64,000 nt of DNA, from NCBI RefSeq assembly GCF_000027165.1, contig NC_013853.1:930001-994000 (forward strand), read 5' to 3'. Positions 17,185 through 26,143 of the stretch are shown here, piece by piece. Origin of the DNA: Streptococcus mitis B6. GTDB taxonomy: Bacteria > Bacillota > Bacilli > Lactobacillales > Streptococcaceae. Within the stretch, counting starts at the first letter, position 1, and each line of letters begins with the position of its first letter. The translations under genes and the position numbers were made by a program. A model generated the notes under the pieces. That model made no database searches, was not told where the DNA came from, and worked only from the letters and a program-made list of their open reading frames with translations.

Positions 17185-18180
17185 ATGAAAAATAAACGTT
17201 TAATTGGAATTATCGCTGCCTTAGCAGTCTTAGTAGCAGGAAGTTTGATTTACTCTTCAATGAATAAACCAGAAGCTAAAAATGAAAAGAAAGTTGCCAA
17301 AGTTGGTGTCCTTCAGTTTGTGAGCCATCCCTCTCTTGACTTAATTTATAAAGGGATTCAAGATGGACTTGCAGAAGAAGGTTATAAAGATGATCAGTTG
17401 AAAATTGACTTTATGAACTCAGAAGGCGACCAAAGTAAGGTTGCGACAATGAGTAAACAATTGGTTGCAAATGGGAATGACCTTGTGGTTGGTATTGCAA
17501 CACCAGCTGCTCAAGGTTTGGCTAGTGCCACAAAAGACCTACCGGTTATCATGGCCGCTATTACTGACCCAATCGGTGCTAACTTGGTCAAAGATTTGAA
17601 AAAACCAGGTGGCAACATCACAGGGGTATCTGACCACAATCCAGCTCAACAACAAGTTGAACTCATCAAGGCTCTTACACCAAATGTGAAAACAATCGGA
17701 GCTCTTTACTCAAGCAGCGAAGACAATTCAAAAACTCAAGTCGAAGAATTTAAGGATTATGCTGAAAAAGCAGGTTTGACAGTGGAAACATTTGCAGTTC
17801 CTTCAACAAATGAAATTGCTTCAACAGTTAATGTTATGACTAGCAAGGTCGATGCTATCTGGGTTCCAATCGATAACACAATTGCTTCAGCCTTCTCAAC
17901 AGTTGTATCAAGTAATCAATCAGCTAAAAAACCAATCTACCCAAGTGCAACTGCCATGGTAGAATCAGGTGGGTTGGCATCCGTTGTAGTTGACCAACAT
18001 GACCTTGGTGTGGCAACAGGTAAAATGATTGCGCAAGTTTTGAAAGGTGCAAAACCAGCTGATACTCCAGTCAATGTCTTTTCAACTGGTAAGTCAGTGA
18101 TCAATAAAAAATTGGCACAAGAACTAGGTATTACTATTCCTGAATCTGTTCTAAAAGAAGCAGGACAAGTAATCGAATAA
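17185..18180 (+). CDS. trpX: ABC transporter substrate-binding protein (TrpX-like)
   Basis: A 331-residue extracytoplasmic binding protein of the ABC_sub_bind (PF04392) family. It has an N-terminal membrane anchor (LIGIIAALAVLVAGSLIYSS), then a periplasmic-binding fold beginning KVGVLQFVSHPSLDLIYKGI. No lipobox Cys is present, so it is probably held by the uncleaved or type I signal. ATG 17185 was chosen for its AAAGGAG RBS; a GTG 36 bases earlier lacks one. With the permease and ATPase that follow and the T-box upstream it forms the trpXYZ-type importer, predicted in the literature to carry tryptophan or a precursor. Confidence 0.85.
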   Translation: MKNKRLIGIIAALAVLVAGSLIYSSMNKPEAKNEKKVAKVGVLQFVSHPSLDLIYKGIQDGLAEEGYKDDQLKIDFMNSEGDQSKVATMSKQLVANGNDLVVGIATPAAQGLASATKDLPVIMAAITDPIGANLVKDLKKPGGNITGVSDHNPAQQQVELIKALTPNVKTIGALYSSSEDNSKTQVEEFKDYAEKAGLTVETFAVPSTNEIASTVNVMTSKVDAIWVPIDNTIASAFSTVVSSNQSAKKPIYPSATAMVESGGLASVVVDQHDLGVATGKMIAQVLKGAKPADTPVNVFSTGKSVINKKLAQELGITIPESVLKEAGQVIE

Positions 18181-18187
18181 TCTACAA

Positions 18188-18220
18188 TGGAGGAGTTGGG
18201 GACATCTCCTCCAATTTTTT
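18188..18220 (+). terminator. Intra-operon hairpin between trpX and trpY
   Basis: TGGAGGAG (18188-18195) pairs with CTCCTCCA (18206-18213), followed by A and six T (18215-18220). It lies 8 bp after trpX. It should lower expression of the permease and ATPase relative to the binding protein, a common stoichiometry control in ABC operons. Confidence 0.75.
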
Positions 18221-18255
18221 ACAATAGAAATCAGATAGAAAAGGTTAAGAAACAG

Positions 18256-19122
18256 ATGATATTATCTATTATTTCTCAAGGATTTGTCTGGGCTATTCTA
18301 GGTCTGGGAATCTTTATGACATTTAGGATTTTAAACTTTCCAGATATGACCACAGAAGGTTCCTTTCCTCTGGGTGGAGCCGTTGCTGTCACTTTGATAA
18401 CCAAAGGCGTGAATCCATTTTTAGCGACACTTGTTGCTGTAGGGGCAGGTTGTTTGGCTGGAATGGCAGCAGGACTTCTTTATACAAAAGGGAAGATCCC
18501 AACCTTGCTCTCAGGGATTTTGGTGATGACTTCCTGTCACTCTATCATGCTCTTGATTATGGGACGTGCCAATTTAGGCTTGCTTGGAACTAAGCAAATT
18601 CAGGATGTTTTGCCTTTTGATTCGGATTTGAATCAACTCCTGACAGGTCTTATCTTTGTCAGTCTTGTTATTGCTCTCATGCTCTTTTTCTTGGATACCA
18701 AACTCGGACAGGCCTATATTGCTACAGGTGACAATCCTGATATGGCTAGAAGTTTCGGGATTCATACTGGACGCATGGAGCTCATGGGATTGGTCTTATC
18801 AAATGGTGTGATTGCCCTTGCAGGAGCTCTTATTGCCCAGCAAGAAGGTTATGCCGATGTATCTCGAGGAATCGGAGTTATCGTTGTGGGGCTTGCAAGT
18901 TTGATTATTGGAGAAGTTATCTTCAAGAGTTTGAGCTTAGCAGAGCGTCTAGTTACTATCGTTGTAGGTTCTATTGCCTATCAATTTTTAGTATGGGCAG
19001 TTATCGCGCTTGGCTTTAATACAAGTTACCTTCGTTTATACAGTGCCGTGATTTTGGCAGTCTGCCTCATGATTCCAACATTTAAGCAAACAATCTTGAA
19101 AGGAGCCAAATTAAGCAAATGA
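18256..19122 (+). CDS. trpY: ABC transporter permease (TrpY-like)
   Basis: A 288-residue multi-span permease of the branched-chain amino acid type (BPD_transp_2): QGFVWAILGLGIFMTFRIL at the start, then FPDMTTEGSFPLGGAV, typical of this subfamily, and about eight hydrophobic segments. I place the start at ATG 18256, because the frame's first ATG (18187) lies in the stem of the intergenic terminator and the 23 residues it would add are not hydrophobic. The stop overlaps the start of the ATPase by 4 bp (ATGA). Confidence 0.85.
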   Translation: MILSIISQGFVWAILGLGIFMTFRILNFPDMTTEGSFPLGGAVAVTLITKGVNPFLATLVAVGAGCLAGMAAGLLYTKGKIPTLLSGILVMTSCHSIMLLIMGRANLGLLGTKQIQDVLPFDSDLNQLLTGLIFVSLVIALMLFFLDTKLGQAYIATGDNPDMARSFGIHTGRMELMGLVLSNGVIALAGALIAQQEGYADVSRGIGVIVVGLASLIIGEVIFKSLSLAERLVTIVVGSIAYQFLVWAVIALGFNTSYLRLYSAVILAVCLMIPTFKQTILKGAKLSK

Positions 19123-19877
19123 CAGCAATTGTAGAATTAAAAAATGCAACCAAAGTCGTTAAAAATGGCTTTGATGAAGAAAAGATTATCTTAAATGATG
19201 TTTCCTTAGAAATTTTTGAACAGGATTTCATCACGATTTTAGGTGGAAATGGCGCTGGGAAATCAACTCTCTTTAACACTATTGCAGGAACCTTGTCATT
19301 AACCAGTGGAACCATCCGTATTTTGGGTGAAGATGTTACCAAGTTTTCACCAGAGAAGCGGGCTAAGTATCTGTCTCGAGTCTTCCAAGATCCAAAGATG
19401 GGAACAGCTCCTCGTATGACGGTGGCTGAAAATCTTTTGATTGCCAAGTTTCGTGGTGAAAAGCGTGGACTGTTTCCGAGACGTCTGGCTAGCTATAAGG
19501 ATGAGTTTCAGGCAACTATTGAAAAAGTGGGAAACGGTCTTGAGAAACACTTGAATACACCGATTGAGTTCTTATCCGGTGGACAAAGACAGGCCTTGAG
19601 TCTCTTAATGGCAACCTTGAAGCGTCCTGAATTACTCTTGTTAGACGAGCATACTGCAGCCCTTGATCCAAAGACCAGTGTGGCCTTAATGGAATTGACA
19701 GATGAATTTGTCAAGAAAGATCATCTGACAGCGCTTATGATTACCCACCATATGGAAGATGCTCTCAAATATGGCAATCGATTAATTGTCATGAAAGAAG
19801 GACGAATTATCCAAGATTTGAAACAAGAAGAAAAAGCAAAAATGAAAATCTCTGATTATTATCAACTCTTTGAATAA
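19119..19877 (+). CDS. trpZ: ABC transporter ATP-binding protein (TrpZ-like)
   Basis: The 252-residue ATPase drives the importer. Walker A is GGNGAGKST (residues 42-50), the Q-loop lies in RVFQDPKMG, the signature is LSGGQ (152-156), Walker B is LLLLDEH (172-178), and the H-loop is MITHHM. Its start overlaps the permease stop by 4 bp, so the two are translationally coupled. Substrate assignment rests on the T-box and is not visible in this subunit. Confidence 0.9.
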   Translation: MTAIVELKNATKVVKNGFDEEKIILNDVSLEIFEQDFITILGGNGAGKSTLFNTIAGTLSLTSGTIRILGEDVTKFSPEKRAKYLSRVFQDPKMGTAPRMTVAENLLIAKFRGEKRGLFPRRLASYKDEFQATIEKVGNGLEKHLNTPIEFLSGGQRQALSLLMATLKRPELLLLDEHTAALDPKTSVALMELTDEFVKKDHLTALMITHHMEDALKYGNRLIVMKEGRIIQDLKQEEKAKMKISDYYQLFE

Positions 19878-19966
19878 AGTAGGGAAAATGAGTGAAATGG
19901 TTTACTTTTTTTCTGAAATAAAGTATACTATATAAAGTAAACTATGATAACATGGAGGTATTGTGT

Positions 19967-21727
19967 ATGGTTGACAAACAAGTCATTGAAGAAATCAAAA
20001 ACAATGCCAACATTGTGGAAGTCATAGGAGATGTGATTTCTTTACAAAAGGCAGGACGGAACTATCTAGGGCTCTGTCCTTTTCATGGTGAAAAAACACC
20101 TTCTTTCAACGTTGTAGAGGACAAGCAGTTTTACCACTGTTTTGGTTGTGGTCGCTCAGGTGATGTCTTTAAGTTCATCGAGGAGTACCAAGGTGTTCCC
20201 TTTATGGAGGCTGTCCAAATCTTAGGTCAGCGTGTCGGGATAGAGGTGGAAAAACCGCTTTATAGTGAACAGAAGCAAATTTCGCCTCACCAAGCTCTTT
20301 ATGATATGCACGAAGATGCGGCTAAATTTTATCATGCTATTCTCATGACAACGACCATGGGGGAAGAGGCTAGAAACTACCTTTATCAGCGTGGTTTGAC
20401 AGATGAAGTGCTCAAGCATTTTCGGATTGGTTTGGCACCTCCAGAACGCAACTATCTCTTTCAACGTTTGTCTGGTCAGTATCGTGAAGAGGATTTCCTA
20501 GATTCAGGACTGTTTTATCTCTCGGATGCCAATCAATTTGTAGACACCTTTCATAATCGCATTATGTTTCCTCTGACAAATGACCAAGGAAAGGTGCTTG
20601 CCTTCTCAGGTCGTATCTGGCAGAAAACGGATTCACAAACTTCTAAGTATAAAAATAGCCGATCGACTGCAATTTTTAACAAAAGTTACGAATTATATCA
20701 TATGGATAGGGCTAAAAAATCTTCTGGAAAAGCCAGTGAGATTTACCTGATGGAAGGGTTTATGGATGTCATTGCAGCCTATCGGGCTGGAATCGAAAAC
20801 GCTGTCGCATCTATGGGAACAGCCTTGAGTCGAGAGCATGTTGAGCATCTGAAAAGGCTAACTAAGAAGTTGGTTCTTGTTTACGATGGCGATAAGGCTG
20901 GGCAAGCTGCGACATTGAAAGCGCTGGACGAAATTGGTGATATGCCTGTGCAAATCGTCAGCATGCCTGATAACTTGGATCCGGATGAGTATCTACAAAA
21001 AAATGGACCAGAAGACTTGGCCTATCTATTAACGAAAACTCGTATTAGTCCGATTGAGTTCTACATTCACCAGTATAAGCCTGAAAATAGTGAAAATTTG
21101 CAGGCACAGATTGAGTTTATTGAAAAAATAGCTCCCTTGATTGTTCAAGAAAAGTCCATTACCGCTCAAAACAGCTATATTCATATTTTAGCTGACAGTC
21201 TGGCGTCCTTTGATTATGTCCAGATTGAGCAGATTGTGAATGAGAGTCGTCAGGCACAAAGGCAGAATCGCATGGAAGGAATTTCCAGACCAACGCAAAT
21301 CACTATGCCTGTCACCAAGCAGTTATCAGCTATTATGAGAGCAGAAGCCCATCTACTCTATCGGATGATGGAATCCCCTCTTGTTTTGAACGATTACCGT
21401 TTGCGAGAAGACTTTGCATTTGCCACACCTGAATTTCAGGTCTTATATGACCTGCTTGGCCAGTATGGAAATCTTCCTCCAGAAGTTTTAGCAGAACAGA
21501 CAGAGGAAGTTGAAAGAGCTTGGTACCAAGTCTTAGCTCAGGATTTGCCTGCTGAGATGTCGCCGCAGGAACTTAGTGAAGTAGAAATGACTCGAAACAA
21601 GGCTCTCTTGAATCAGGACAATATGAGAATTAAAAAGAAGGTGCAGGAAGCTAGCCGTGTAGGAGATACCGATACAGCCTTAGAAGAATTAGAACGTTTA
21701 ATTTCCCAAAAGAGAAGAATGGAGTAA
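19967..21727 (+). CDS. dnaG: DNA primase
   Basis: Synthesises RNA primers at the replication fork with the DnaB-type helicase. The 586-residue protein has an N-terminal CHC2 zinc finger (Cys37, His40, Cys58, Cys61 in [11 protein letters not shown] and [11 protein letters not shown]). A TOPRIM core follows ([18 protein letters not shown], then [12 protein letters not shown]), and the C-terminal helicase-binding domain. ATG 19967 has TGGAGG 9 bases before it; the ATG at 19952 overlaps that RBS. It is followed after 2 bp by rpoD, the macromolecular-synthesis operon arrangement of Gram-positives. Confidence 0.96.
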   Translation: MVDKQVIEEIKNNANIVEVIGDVISLQKAGRNYLGLCPFHGEKTPSFNVVEDKQFYHCFGCGRSGDVFKFIEEYQGVPFMEAVQILGQRVGIEVEKPLYSEQKQISPHQALYDMHEDAAKFYHAILMTTTMGEEARNYLYQRGLTDEVLKHFRIGLAPPERNYLFQRLSGQYREEDFLDSGLFYLSDANQFVDTFHNRIMFPLTNDQGKVLAFSGRIWQKTDSQTSKYKNSRSTAIFNKSYELYHMDRAKKSSGKASEIYLMEGFMDVIAAYRAGIENAVASMGTALSREHVEHLKRLTKKLVLVYDGDKAGQAATLKALDEIGDMPVQIVSMPDNLDPDEYLQKNGPEDLAYLLTKTRISPIEFYIHQYKPENSENLQAQIEFIEKIAPLIVQEKSITAQNSYIHILADSLASFDYVQIEQIVNESRQAQRQNRMEGISRPTQITMPVTKQLSAIMRAEAHLLYRMMESPLVLNDYRLREDFAFATPEFQVLYDLLGQYGNLPPEVLAEQTEEVERAWYQVLAQDLPAEMSPQELSEVEMTRNKALLNQDNMRIKKKVQEASRVGDTDTALEELERLISQKRRME

Positions 21728-21729
21728 TA

Positions 21730-22839
21730 ATGGCAACAAAACAAAAAGAAGTAACAACATTTGACGTACAAGTAGCAGAATTTATCCGTAATCATAAGCA
21801 AAAAGGGACAGCAACAGATGATGAAATCAATGCTAGTCTTGTCCTTCCTTTTACCTTGGATGCTGATGGGATTGAGGATCTCTTGCAACGAATTCAGGAT
21901 GCAGGAATTTCGATCACAGATAACGAAGGAAATCCAAGTGCGCGTGTTCTTAGTGCAGAAGAAGAGCCAGAACTCAGCGATGAGGACTTGATTGGGTCAA
22001 CTTCGGCTAAGGTTAACGACCCTGTTCGTATGTACTTGAAAGAAATCGGGGTCGTTCCTCTTTTGACCAATGAAGAGGAAAAAGAATTAGCACTAGCTGT
22101 TGAAGCTGGTGATATCGAAGCCAAACAACGTCTTGCGGAAGCCAACCTTCGTTTGGTTGTTTCTATTGCTAAACGCTATGTCGGCCGTGGTATGCAGTTC
22201 CTTGACTTGATTCAAGAAGGGAACATGGGCTTGATGAAGGCGGTTGACAAGTTTGACTATTCTAAAGGGTTCAAGTTTTCAACTTACGCAACTTGGTGGA
22301 TTCGTCAGGCTATCACTCGTGCTATTGCGGATCAAGCTCGTACTATCCGTATCCCAGTTCACATGGTTGAAACCATTAATAAATTGGTTCGTGAACAACG
22401 TAATCTCCTTCAAGAATATGGGCAAGAACCAACTCCTGAACAAATTGCCGAGAAAATGGATATGACCCCTGACAAGGTTCGTGAAATCTTGAAGATTGCC
22501 CAAGAACCAGTATCTCTTGAAACACCAATCGGTGAAGAGGATGATAGTCACCTTGGGGACTTTATCGAAGATGAAGTGATTGAAAATCCAGTGGATTATA
22601 CAACTCGTATCGTCTTGCGTGAGCAGTTGGATGAGGTCTTGGATACTCTTACAGACCGTGAAGAAAACGTCTTGCGCTTGCGGTTCGGGCTAGATGATGG
22701 TAAAATGCGTACCCTTGAAGATGTGGGTAAAGTCTTTAACGTGACTCGCGAGCGTATCCGTCAGATTGAAGCTAAAGCTTTGAGAAAACTACGCCAACCA
22801 AGTCGCAGCAAACCGCTTCGTGATTTTATTGAAGACTAA
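21730..22839 (+). CDS. rpoD: Primary RNA polymerase sigma factor (sigma-A/RpoD)
   Basis: The housekeeping sigma factor; it reads the TATAAT/TTGACA promoters noted throughout the window. The 369-residue product has region 1.1 (about 1-80), region 1.2 ([11 protein letters not shown]), region 2 ([14 protein letters not shown] to [19 protein letters not shown]), region 3 ([15 protein letters not shown]) and the region 4 HTH ([17 protein letters not shown]). It starts 2 bp after dnaG with RBS GGAG inside the dnaG end. Confidence 0.97.
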   Translation: MATKQKEVTTFDVQVAEFIRNHKQKGTATDDEINASLVLPFTLDADGIEDLLQRIQDAGISITDNEGNPSARVLSAEEEPELSDEDLIGSTSAKVNDPVRMYLKEIGVVPLLTNEEEKELALAVEAGDIEAKQRLAEANLRLVVSIAKRYVGRGMQFLDLIQEGNMGLMKAVDKFDYSKGFKFSTYATWWIRQAITRAIADQARTIRIPVHMVETINKLVREQRNLLQEYGQEPTPEQIAEKMDMTPDKVREILKIAQEPVSLETPIGEEDDSHLGDFIEDEVIENPVDYTTRIVLREQLDEVLDTLTDREENVLRLRFGLDDGKMRTLEDVGKVFNVTRERIRQIEAKALRKLRQPSRSKPLRDFIED

Positions 22840-22853
22840 GAGTGAGGATGAAT

Positions 22854-23183
22854 ATGGCTTATACAGAAGAGCAAATTGAAAATATCAAAACACGAATTTT
22901 ATCAGCCTTGGAAGAAGTTATTGACCCTGAGTTGGGAATCGATATTGTCAATCTTGGTTTAATCTATGAGATTCGTTTTGATGGCGATACAGGACAAACA
23001 GAGATTGATATGACTTTGACAACTATGGGTTGTCCCCTAGCAGACCTTTTGACAGATCAGATTTATGATGCCATGACAGAGGTGCCAGAAGTAACGGATA
23101 CTGAAGTCAAATTAGTTTGGTATCCAGCCTGGACTGTTGAAAAAATGAGTCGCTATGCACGCATTGCCCTAGGCATTAAGTAA
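22854..23183 (+). CDS. DUF59/MIP18-family iron-sulfur assembly protein
   Basis: The 109-residue protein has the DUF59 fold (VIDPELGIDIVNLGLIYEI, then TTMGCPLADL with the conserved Cys). Relatives (SufT, PaaD, MIP18) help deliver Fe-S clusters. ATG 22854 has GAGGA 4 bases upstream; GTG 22842 and ATG 22848 are alternatives adding a few residues. It lies 14 bp after rpoD and likely ends the dnaG-rpoD transcript. Confidence 0.85.
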   Translation: MAYTEEQIENIKTRILSALEEVIDPELGIDIVNLGLIYEIRFDGDTGQTEIDMTLTTMGCPLADLLTDQIYDAMTEVPEVTDTEVKLVWYPAWTVEKMSRYARIALGIK

Positions 23184-23199
23184 ACAAATAAAAGCATGT

Positions 23200-23260
23200 G
23201 AGAGACCATTGGAAAAGATAGGAAATTTCCCTTCTTTTCCTCTAGACTCTCCTTTCTTTT
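23200..23260 (+). terminator. Hairpin after the dnaG-rpoD-DUF59 operon
   Basis: Outer arms GAGAG/CTCTC (23200-23204, 23247-23251) and inner GGAAAAGA/TCTTTTCC (23211-23218, 23233-23240) form a bulged stem followed by CTTTCTTTTG. It separates the operon from the cpoA promoter. Confidence 0.6.
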
Positions 23261-23281
23261 GCTGATTTTATTCAAAGAAAA

Positions 23282-23290
23282 TGATATAAT
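23282..23290 (+). promoter_or_regulatory. cpoA promoter, close to the start codon
   Basis: TGATATAAT is an extended -10, with the hexamer at 23285-23290. The cpoA ATG is at 23298, only 7 bases on, so the transcript should begin at or next to the start codon. TTGCTG at 23259-23264 is a poor -35 with a 20-bp gap. Confidence 0.65.
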
Positions 23291-23297
23291 AGTAGTT

Positions 23298-24341
23298 ATG
23301 GAAAAAAAGAAATTACGCATCAATATGTTGAGTTCAAGTGAGAAAGTAGCAGGACAAGGAGTTTCAGGTGCCTATCGTGAATTAGTTCGCCTTCTTCACC
23401 GTGATGCCAAGGACCAATTGATTGTTACAGAAAATCTTCCAATCGAGGCAGATGTGACTCACTTTCATACAATTGATTTCCCCTATTATTTATCAACCTT
23501 CCAAAAGAAACGCTCAGGGAGAAAGATTGGCTATGTCCATTTCTTACCTGATACACTTGAGGGAAGTTTGAAAATTCCATTTTTCTTAAAGGGAATTGTG
23601 AAACGCTATGTATTTTCTTTTTACAACCGGATGGAGCACTTGGTTGTGGTAAACCCGATGTTTATTGAGGATTTGGTGGCAGCTGGTATTCCACGTGAAA
23701 AAGTGACTTATATTCCTAACTTTGTCAACAAGGAAAAATGGCATCCTCTACCACAAGAAGAGATAGTCAGACTGCGAGCAGAGCTAGGTCTTAGTGACAA
23801 TCAGTTTATCGTAGTAGGTGCTGGTCAAGTTCAGAAACGTAAAGGGATTGATGACTTTATCCGTCTGGCTGAGGAATTGCCTCAGATTACCTTTATCTGG
23901 GCTGGTGGTTTCTCTTTTGGTGGTATGACAGATGGTTATGAACGCTACAAGAAAATGATGGAAAATCCTCCTAAAAATTTGATTTTTCCAGGTATTGTAT
24001 CGCCAGAGCGGATGCGCGAATTGTATGCCCTAGCGGATCTTTTCTTGCTTCCTAGTTACAATGAGCTCTTTCCGATGACGATTTTAGAGGCTGCCAGTTG
24101 TGAAGCTCCTATTATGTTGCGTGATTTGGATCTTTATAAGGTGATTTTAGAGGGGAATTATCGGGCGACAGCAGATATAGAAGAGATGAAAGAAGCTATT
24201 TTGGAATATCAAGCAAATCCTGCTGCCTTAAAGGACCTCAAAGAAAAGGCTAAGAATATTTCCAGAGAGTATTCTGAAGAGCATCTGTTACAAATCTGGT
24301 TGGACTTTTATGAGAAACAAGCCGTTTTAGGGAGAAAGTAA
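23298..24341 (+). CDS. cpoA: Glycolipid glycosyltransferase CpoA
   Basis: A GT4-type (GT-B fold) glycosyltransferase of 347 residues, beginning MEKKKLRINMLSSSEKVAGQ. The C-terminal nucleotide-sugar half contains VVGAGQVQKRKGIDDFI and the acidic motif FPMTILEAASCEAP (E-x7-E type). In pneumococcus CpoA adds galactose to glucosyl-diacylglycerol to make the main diglycosyl lipid, and mutants show altered beta-lactam susceptibility. ATG 23298 is too near the promoter for an RBS; translation may be leaderless or begin at ATG 23325. The partner glycosyltransferase follows after 15 bp. Confidence 0.88.
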   Translation: MEKKKLRINMLSSSEKVAGQGVSGAYRELVRLLHRDAKDQLIVTENLPIEADVTHFHTIDFPYYLSTFQKKRSGRKIGYVHFLPDTLEGSLKIPFFLKGIVKRYVFSFYNRMEHLVVVNPMFIEDLVAAGIPREKVTYIPNFVNKEKWHPLPQEEIVRLRAELGLSDNQFIVVGAGQVQKRKGIDDFIRLAEELPQITFIWAGGFSFGGMTDGYERYKKMMENPPKNLIFPGIVSPERMRELYALADLFLLPSYNELFPMTILEAASCEAPIMLRDLDLYKVILEGNYRATADIEEMKEAILEYQANPAALKDLKEKAKNISREYSEEHLLQIWLDFYEKQAVLGRK

Positions 24342-24356
24342 AAAGTGAGGTAATCT

Positions 24357-25682
24357 ATGCGAATTGGTTTATTTACAGATACCTATTTTCCTCAGGTTTC
24401 AGGTGTAGCGACCAGTATTCGAACCTTGAAAACAGAACTTGAAAAACAGGGACATGCTGTTTTTATCTTTACGACGACAGATAAGGATGTCAATCGCTAC
24501 GAAGATTGGCAAATTATCCGCATTCCAAGTGTTCCTTTTTTTGCTTTTAAAGATCGCCGCTTTGCCTATCGAGGCTTTAGCAAGGCGCTTGAAATTGCCA
24601 AGCAGTATCAGCTAGATATTATCCATACCCAGACAGAATTTTCTCTTGGCTTGTTGGGGATTTGGATTGCGCGTGAATTGAAAATTCCCGTTATACATAC
24701 CTATCACACCCAGTACGAAGACTATGTGCATTATATTGCCAAGGGGATGCTGATTCGTCCGAGTATGGTCAAGTATCTGGTTAGAGGTTTCTTGCATGAT
24801 GTGGATGGGGTGATTTGCCCGAGTGAGATTGTCCGTGATTTGCTATCTGATTATAAGGTCAAGGTCGAAAAACGGGTCATTCCAACCGGGATTGAATTAG
24901 CCAAGTTTGAGCGTCCAGAAATCAAGCAGGAAAACCTGAAAGAACTGCGTAGTAAACTAGGGATTCAAGATGATGAAAAGATGTTGCTTAGTCTTTCCAG
25001 AATTTCCTATGAAAAAAATATTCAAGCAGTATTAGCAGCCTTTTCAGAAGTTCTGAAAGAAGAAGATAAGGTCAAACTAGTGGTAGCTGGGGATGGTCCT
25101 TATCTGGATGACCTCAAAGAGCAAGCCAAGAAACTAGAGATTCAAGACTCTGTTGTCTTTACAGGGATGATTGCTCCTAGTGAGACAGCTCTTTACTATA
25201 AGGCGGCGGATTTCTTCATCTCGGCATCGACAAGTGAAACCCAAGGCTTGACCTACTTGGAAAGCTTAGCTAGTGGAACGCCTGTCATTGCTCATGGAAA
25301 TCCGTATCTGGACAATCTTATTAGTGATAAAATGTTTGGAACCTTGTACTATGGAGAGCATGATTTGGCTGGAGCTATTTTAGAGGCCTTGATTGCAACG
25401 CCAGATATGAATGAGCATACCTTATCAGAGAAATTATATGAGATTTCAGCTGAGAATTTTGGAAAACGGGTGCATGAGTTTTATCTTGATGCTATTATTT
25501 CAAATAATTTCGATAAAGATTTAGCTAAAGATGATACGGTTAGTCAGCGTATCTTTAAAACTGTTTTGTATCTTCCGCAAAAGGTGGTCGCTGTACCCGT
25601 AAAAGGCTCTAGACGGATGCTGAGGGCATCAAGAACACAGTTGATTAACATGAGAGACTATTGGACAGACAGTGAAGAATAG
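24357..25682 (+). CDS. 1,2-diacylglycerol 3-glucosyltransferase
   Basis: The 441-residue GT4 enzyme has MRIGLFTDTYFPQVSGVATSI at the N-terminus, typical of membrane-associated glucosyl-diacylglycerol synthases, and ETQGLTYLESLASGTPVIA as the E-x7-E donor motif. Its pneumococcal counterpart, next to cpoA, makes monoglucosyl-diacylglycerol, the acceptor for CpoA. A basic C-terminal extension (VPVKGSRRMLRASRTQ) may bind the membrane surface. RBS GAGG precedes ATG 24357. These lipids are also the membrane anchor precursors of lipoteichoic acid. Confidence 0.87.
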   Translation: MRIGLFTDTYFPQVSGVATSIRTLKTELEKQGHAVFIFTTTDKDVNRYEDWQIIRIPSVPFFAFKDRRFAYRGFSKALEIAKQYQLDIIHTQTEFSLGLLGIWIARELKIPVIHTYHTQYEDYVHYIAKGMLIRPSMVKYLVRGFLHDVDGVICPSEIVRDLLSDYKVKVEKRVIPTGIELAKFERPEIKQENLKELRSKLGIQDDEKMLLSLSRISYEKNIQAVLAAFSEVLKEEDKVKLVVAGDGPYLDDLKEQAKKLEIQDSVVFTGMIAPSETALYYKAADFFISASTSETQGLTYLESLASGTPVIAHGNPYLDNLISDKMFGTLYYGEHDLAGAILEALIATPDMNEHTLSEKLYEISAENFGKRVHEFYLDAIISNNFDKDLAKDDTVSQRIFKTVLYLPQKVVAVPVKGSRRMLRASRTQLINMRDYWTDSEE

Positions 25683-25887
25683 AAAGAGGAACAGCTATGA
25701 AAAACAATTAATGAGAAGTGGTCATGATAAAAAGATTGCTGGTGTTTGTGCTGGGGTAGCCCATTATTTTGATATGGATCCTACTATTGTTCGTGTAATA
25801 TGGGGTGTTCTTGCTTTTGGTTATGGAGCTAGAATTGTAGCCTATATCATTTTATGGATGATTGCACCAGTAGCAACTGACTATTGA
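25672..25887 (+). CDS. PspC-domain membrane protein, start apparently damaged
   Basis: The core (KKIAGVCAGVAHYFDMDPT, then a hydrophobic helix from VIWGVLAFGYG to IILWMIAP) is a PspC domain, as in phage-shock-type envelope stress proteins. The best start by position, ATG 25697 with AGAGGA upstream, runs ATG-AAAAA-CAATTAA and stops after four codons. One extra A in that run would join it to this frame as MKKQLMRSGHDKK. As written, translation must use GTG 25672 (given here, overlapping the previous gene), ATG 25711, or slippage on the A run. Function may be reduced. Confidence 0.65.
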   Translation: MKNRKRNSYEKQLMRSGHDKKIAGVCAGVAHYFDMDPTIVRVIWGVLAFGYGARIVAYIILWMIAPVATDY

Positions 25888-25945
25888 AAACTAGCTCAAT
25901 TCATGCTAAGATAATAGAAAATAGAATGTAACGAAGGAGAGAAAA

Positions 25946-26080
25946 ATGGCATTTGGAGATAATGGAAATCGTAAAAAAACTATGTTTGAGAAAATAACCT
26001 TGTTTATCGTGATTATCATGCTAATAGCAAGTTTATTGGGAATTTTTGCAACTGCAATTGGTGCCCTCAGTAATCTATAA
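25946..26080 (+). CDS. Small DUF4044-type membrane protein
   Basis: A 44-residue product, MAFGDNGNRKKTMFEKITLF at the start, then one transmembrane helix (VIIMLIASLLGIFATAIGAL). AAGGAG lies 6 bases before ATG. The basic N-terminus plus single helix matches the short DUF4044 family found next to obgE in streptococci. Function unknown to me. Confidence 0.8.
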   Translation: MAFGDNGNRKKTMFEKITLFIVIIMLIASLLGIFATAIGALSNL

Positions 26081-26104
26081 AATAGATTCAAGAAAATTTA
26101 GTGA

Positions 26105-26127
26105 CTGGGATTTCCCAGCCCTTTTTT
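26105..26127 (+). terminator. Terminator before obgE
   Basis: CTGGGA (26105-26110) / TCCCAG (26113-26118) with CCC and six T following. It lies 24 bp after the DUF4044 gene. With a 2-base loop the stem is tight, so efficiency is uncertain. Confidence 0.6.
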
Positions 26128-26143
26128 AAAGTGAGAAGAAATA

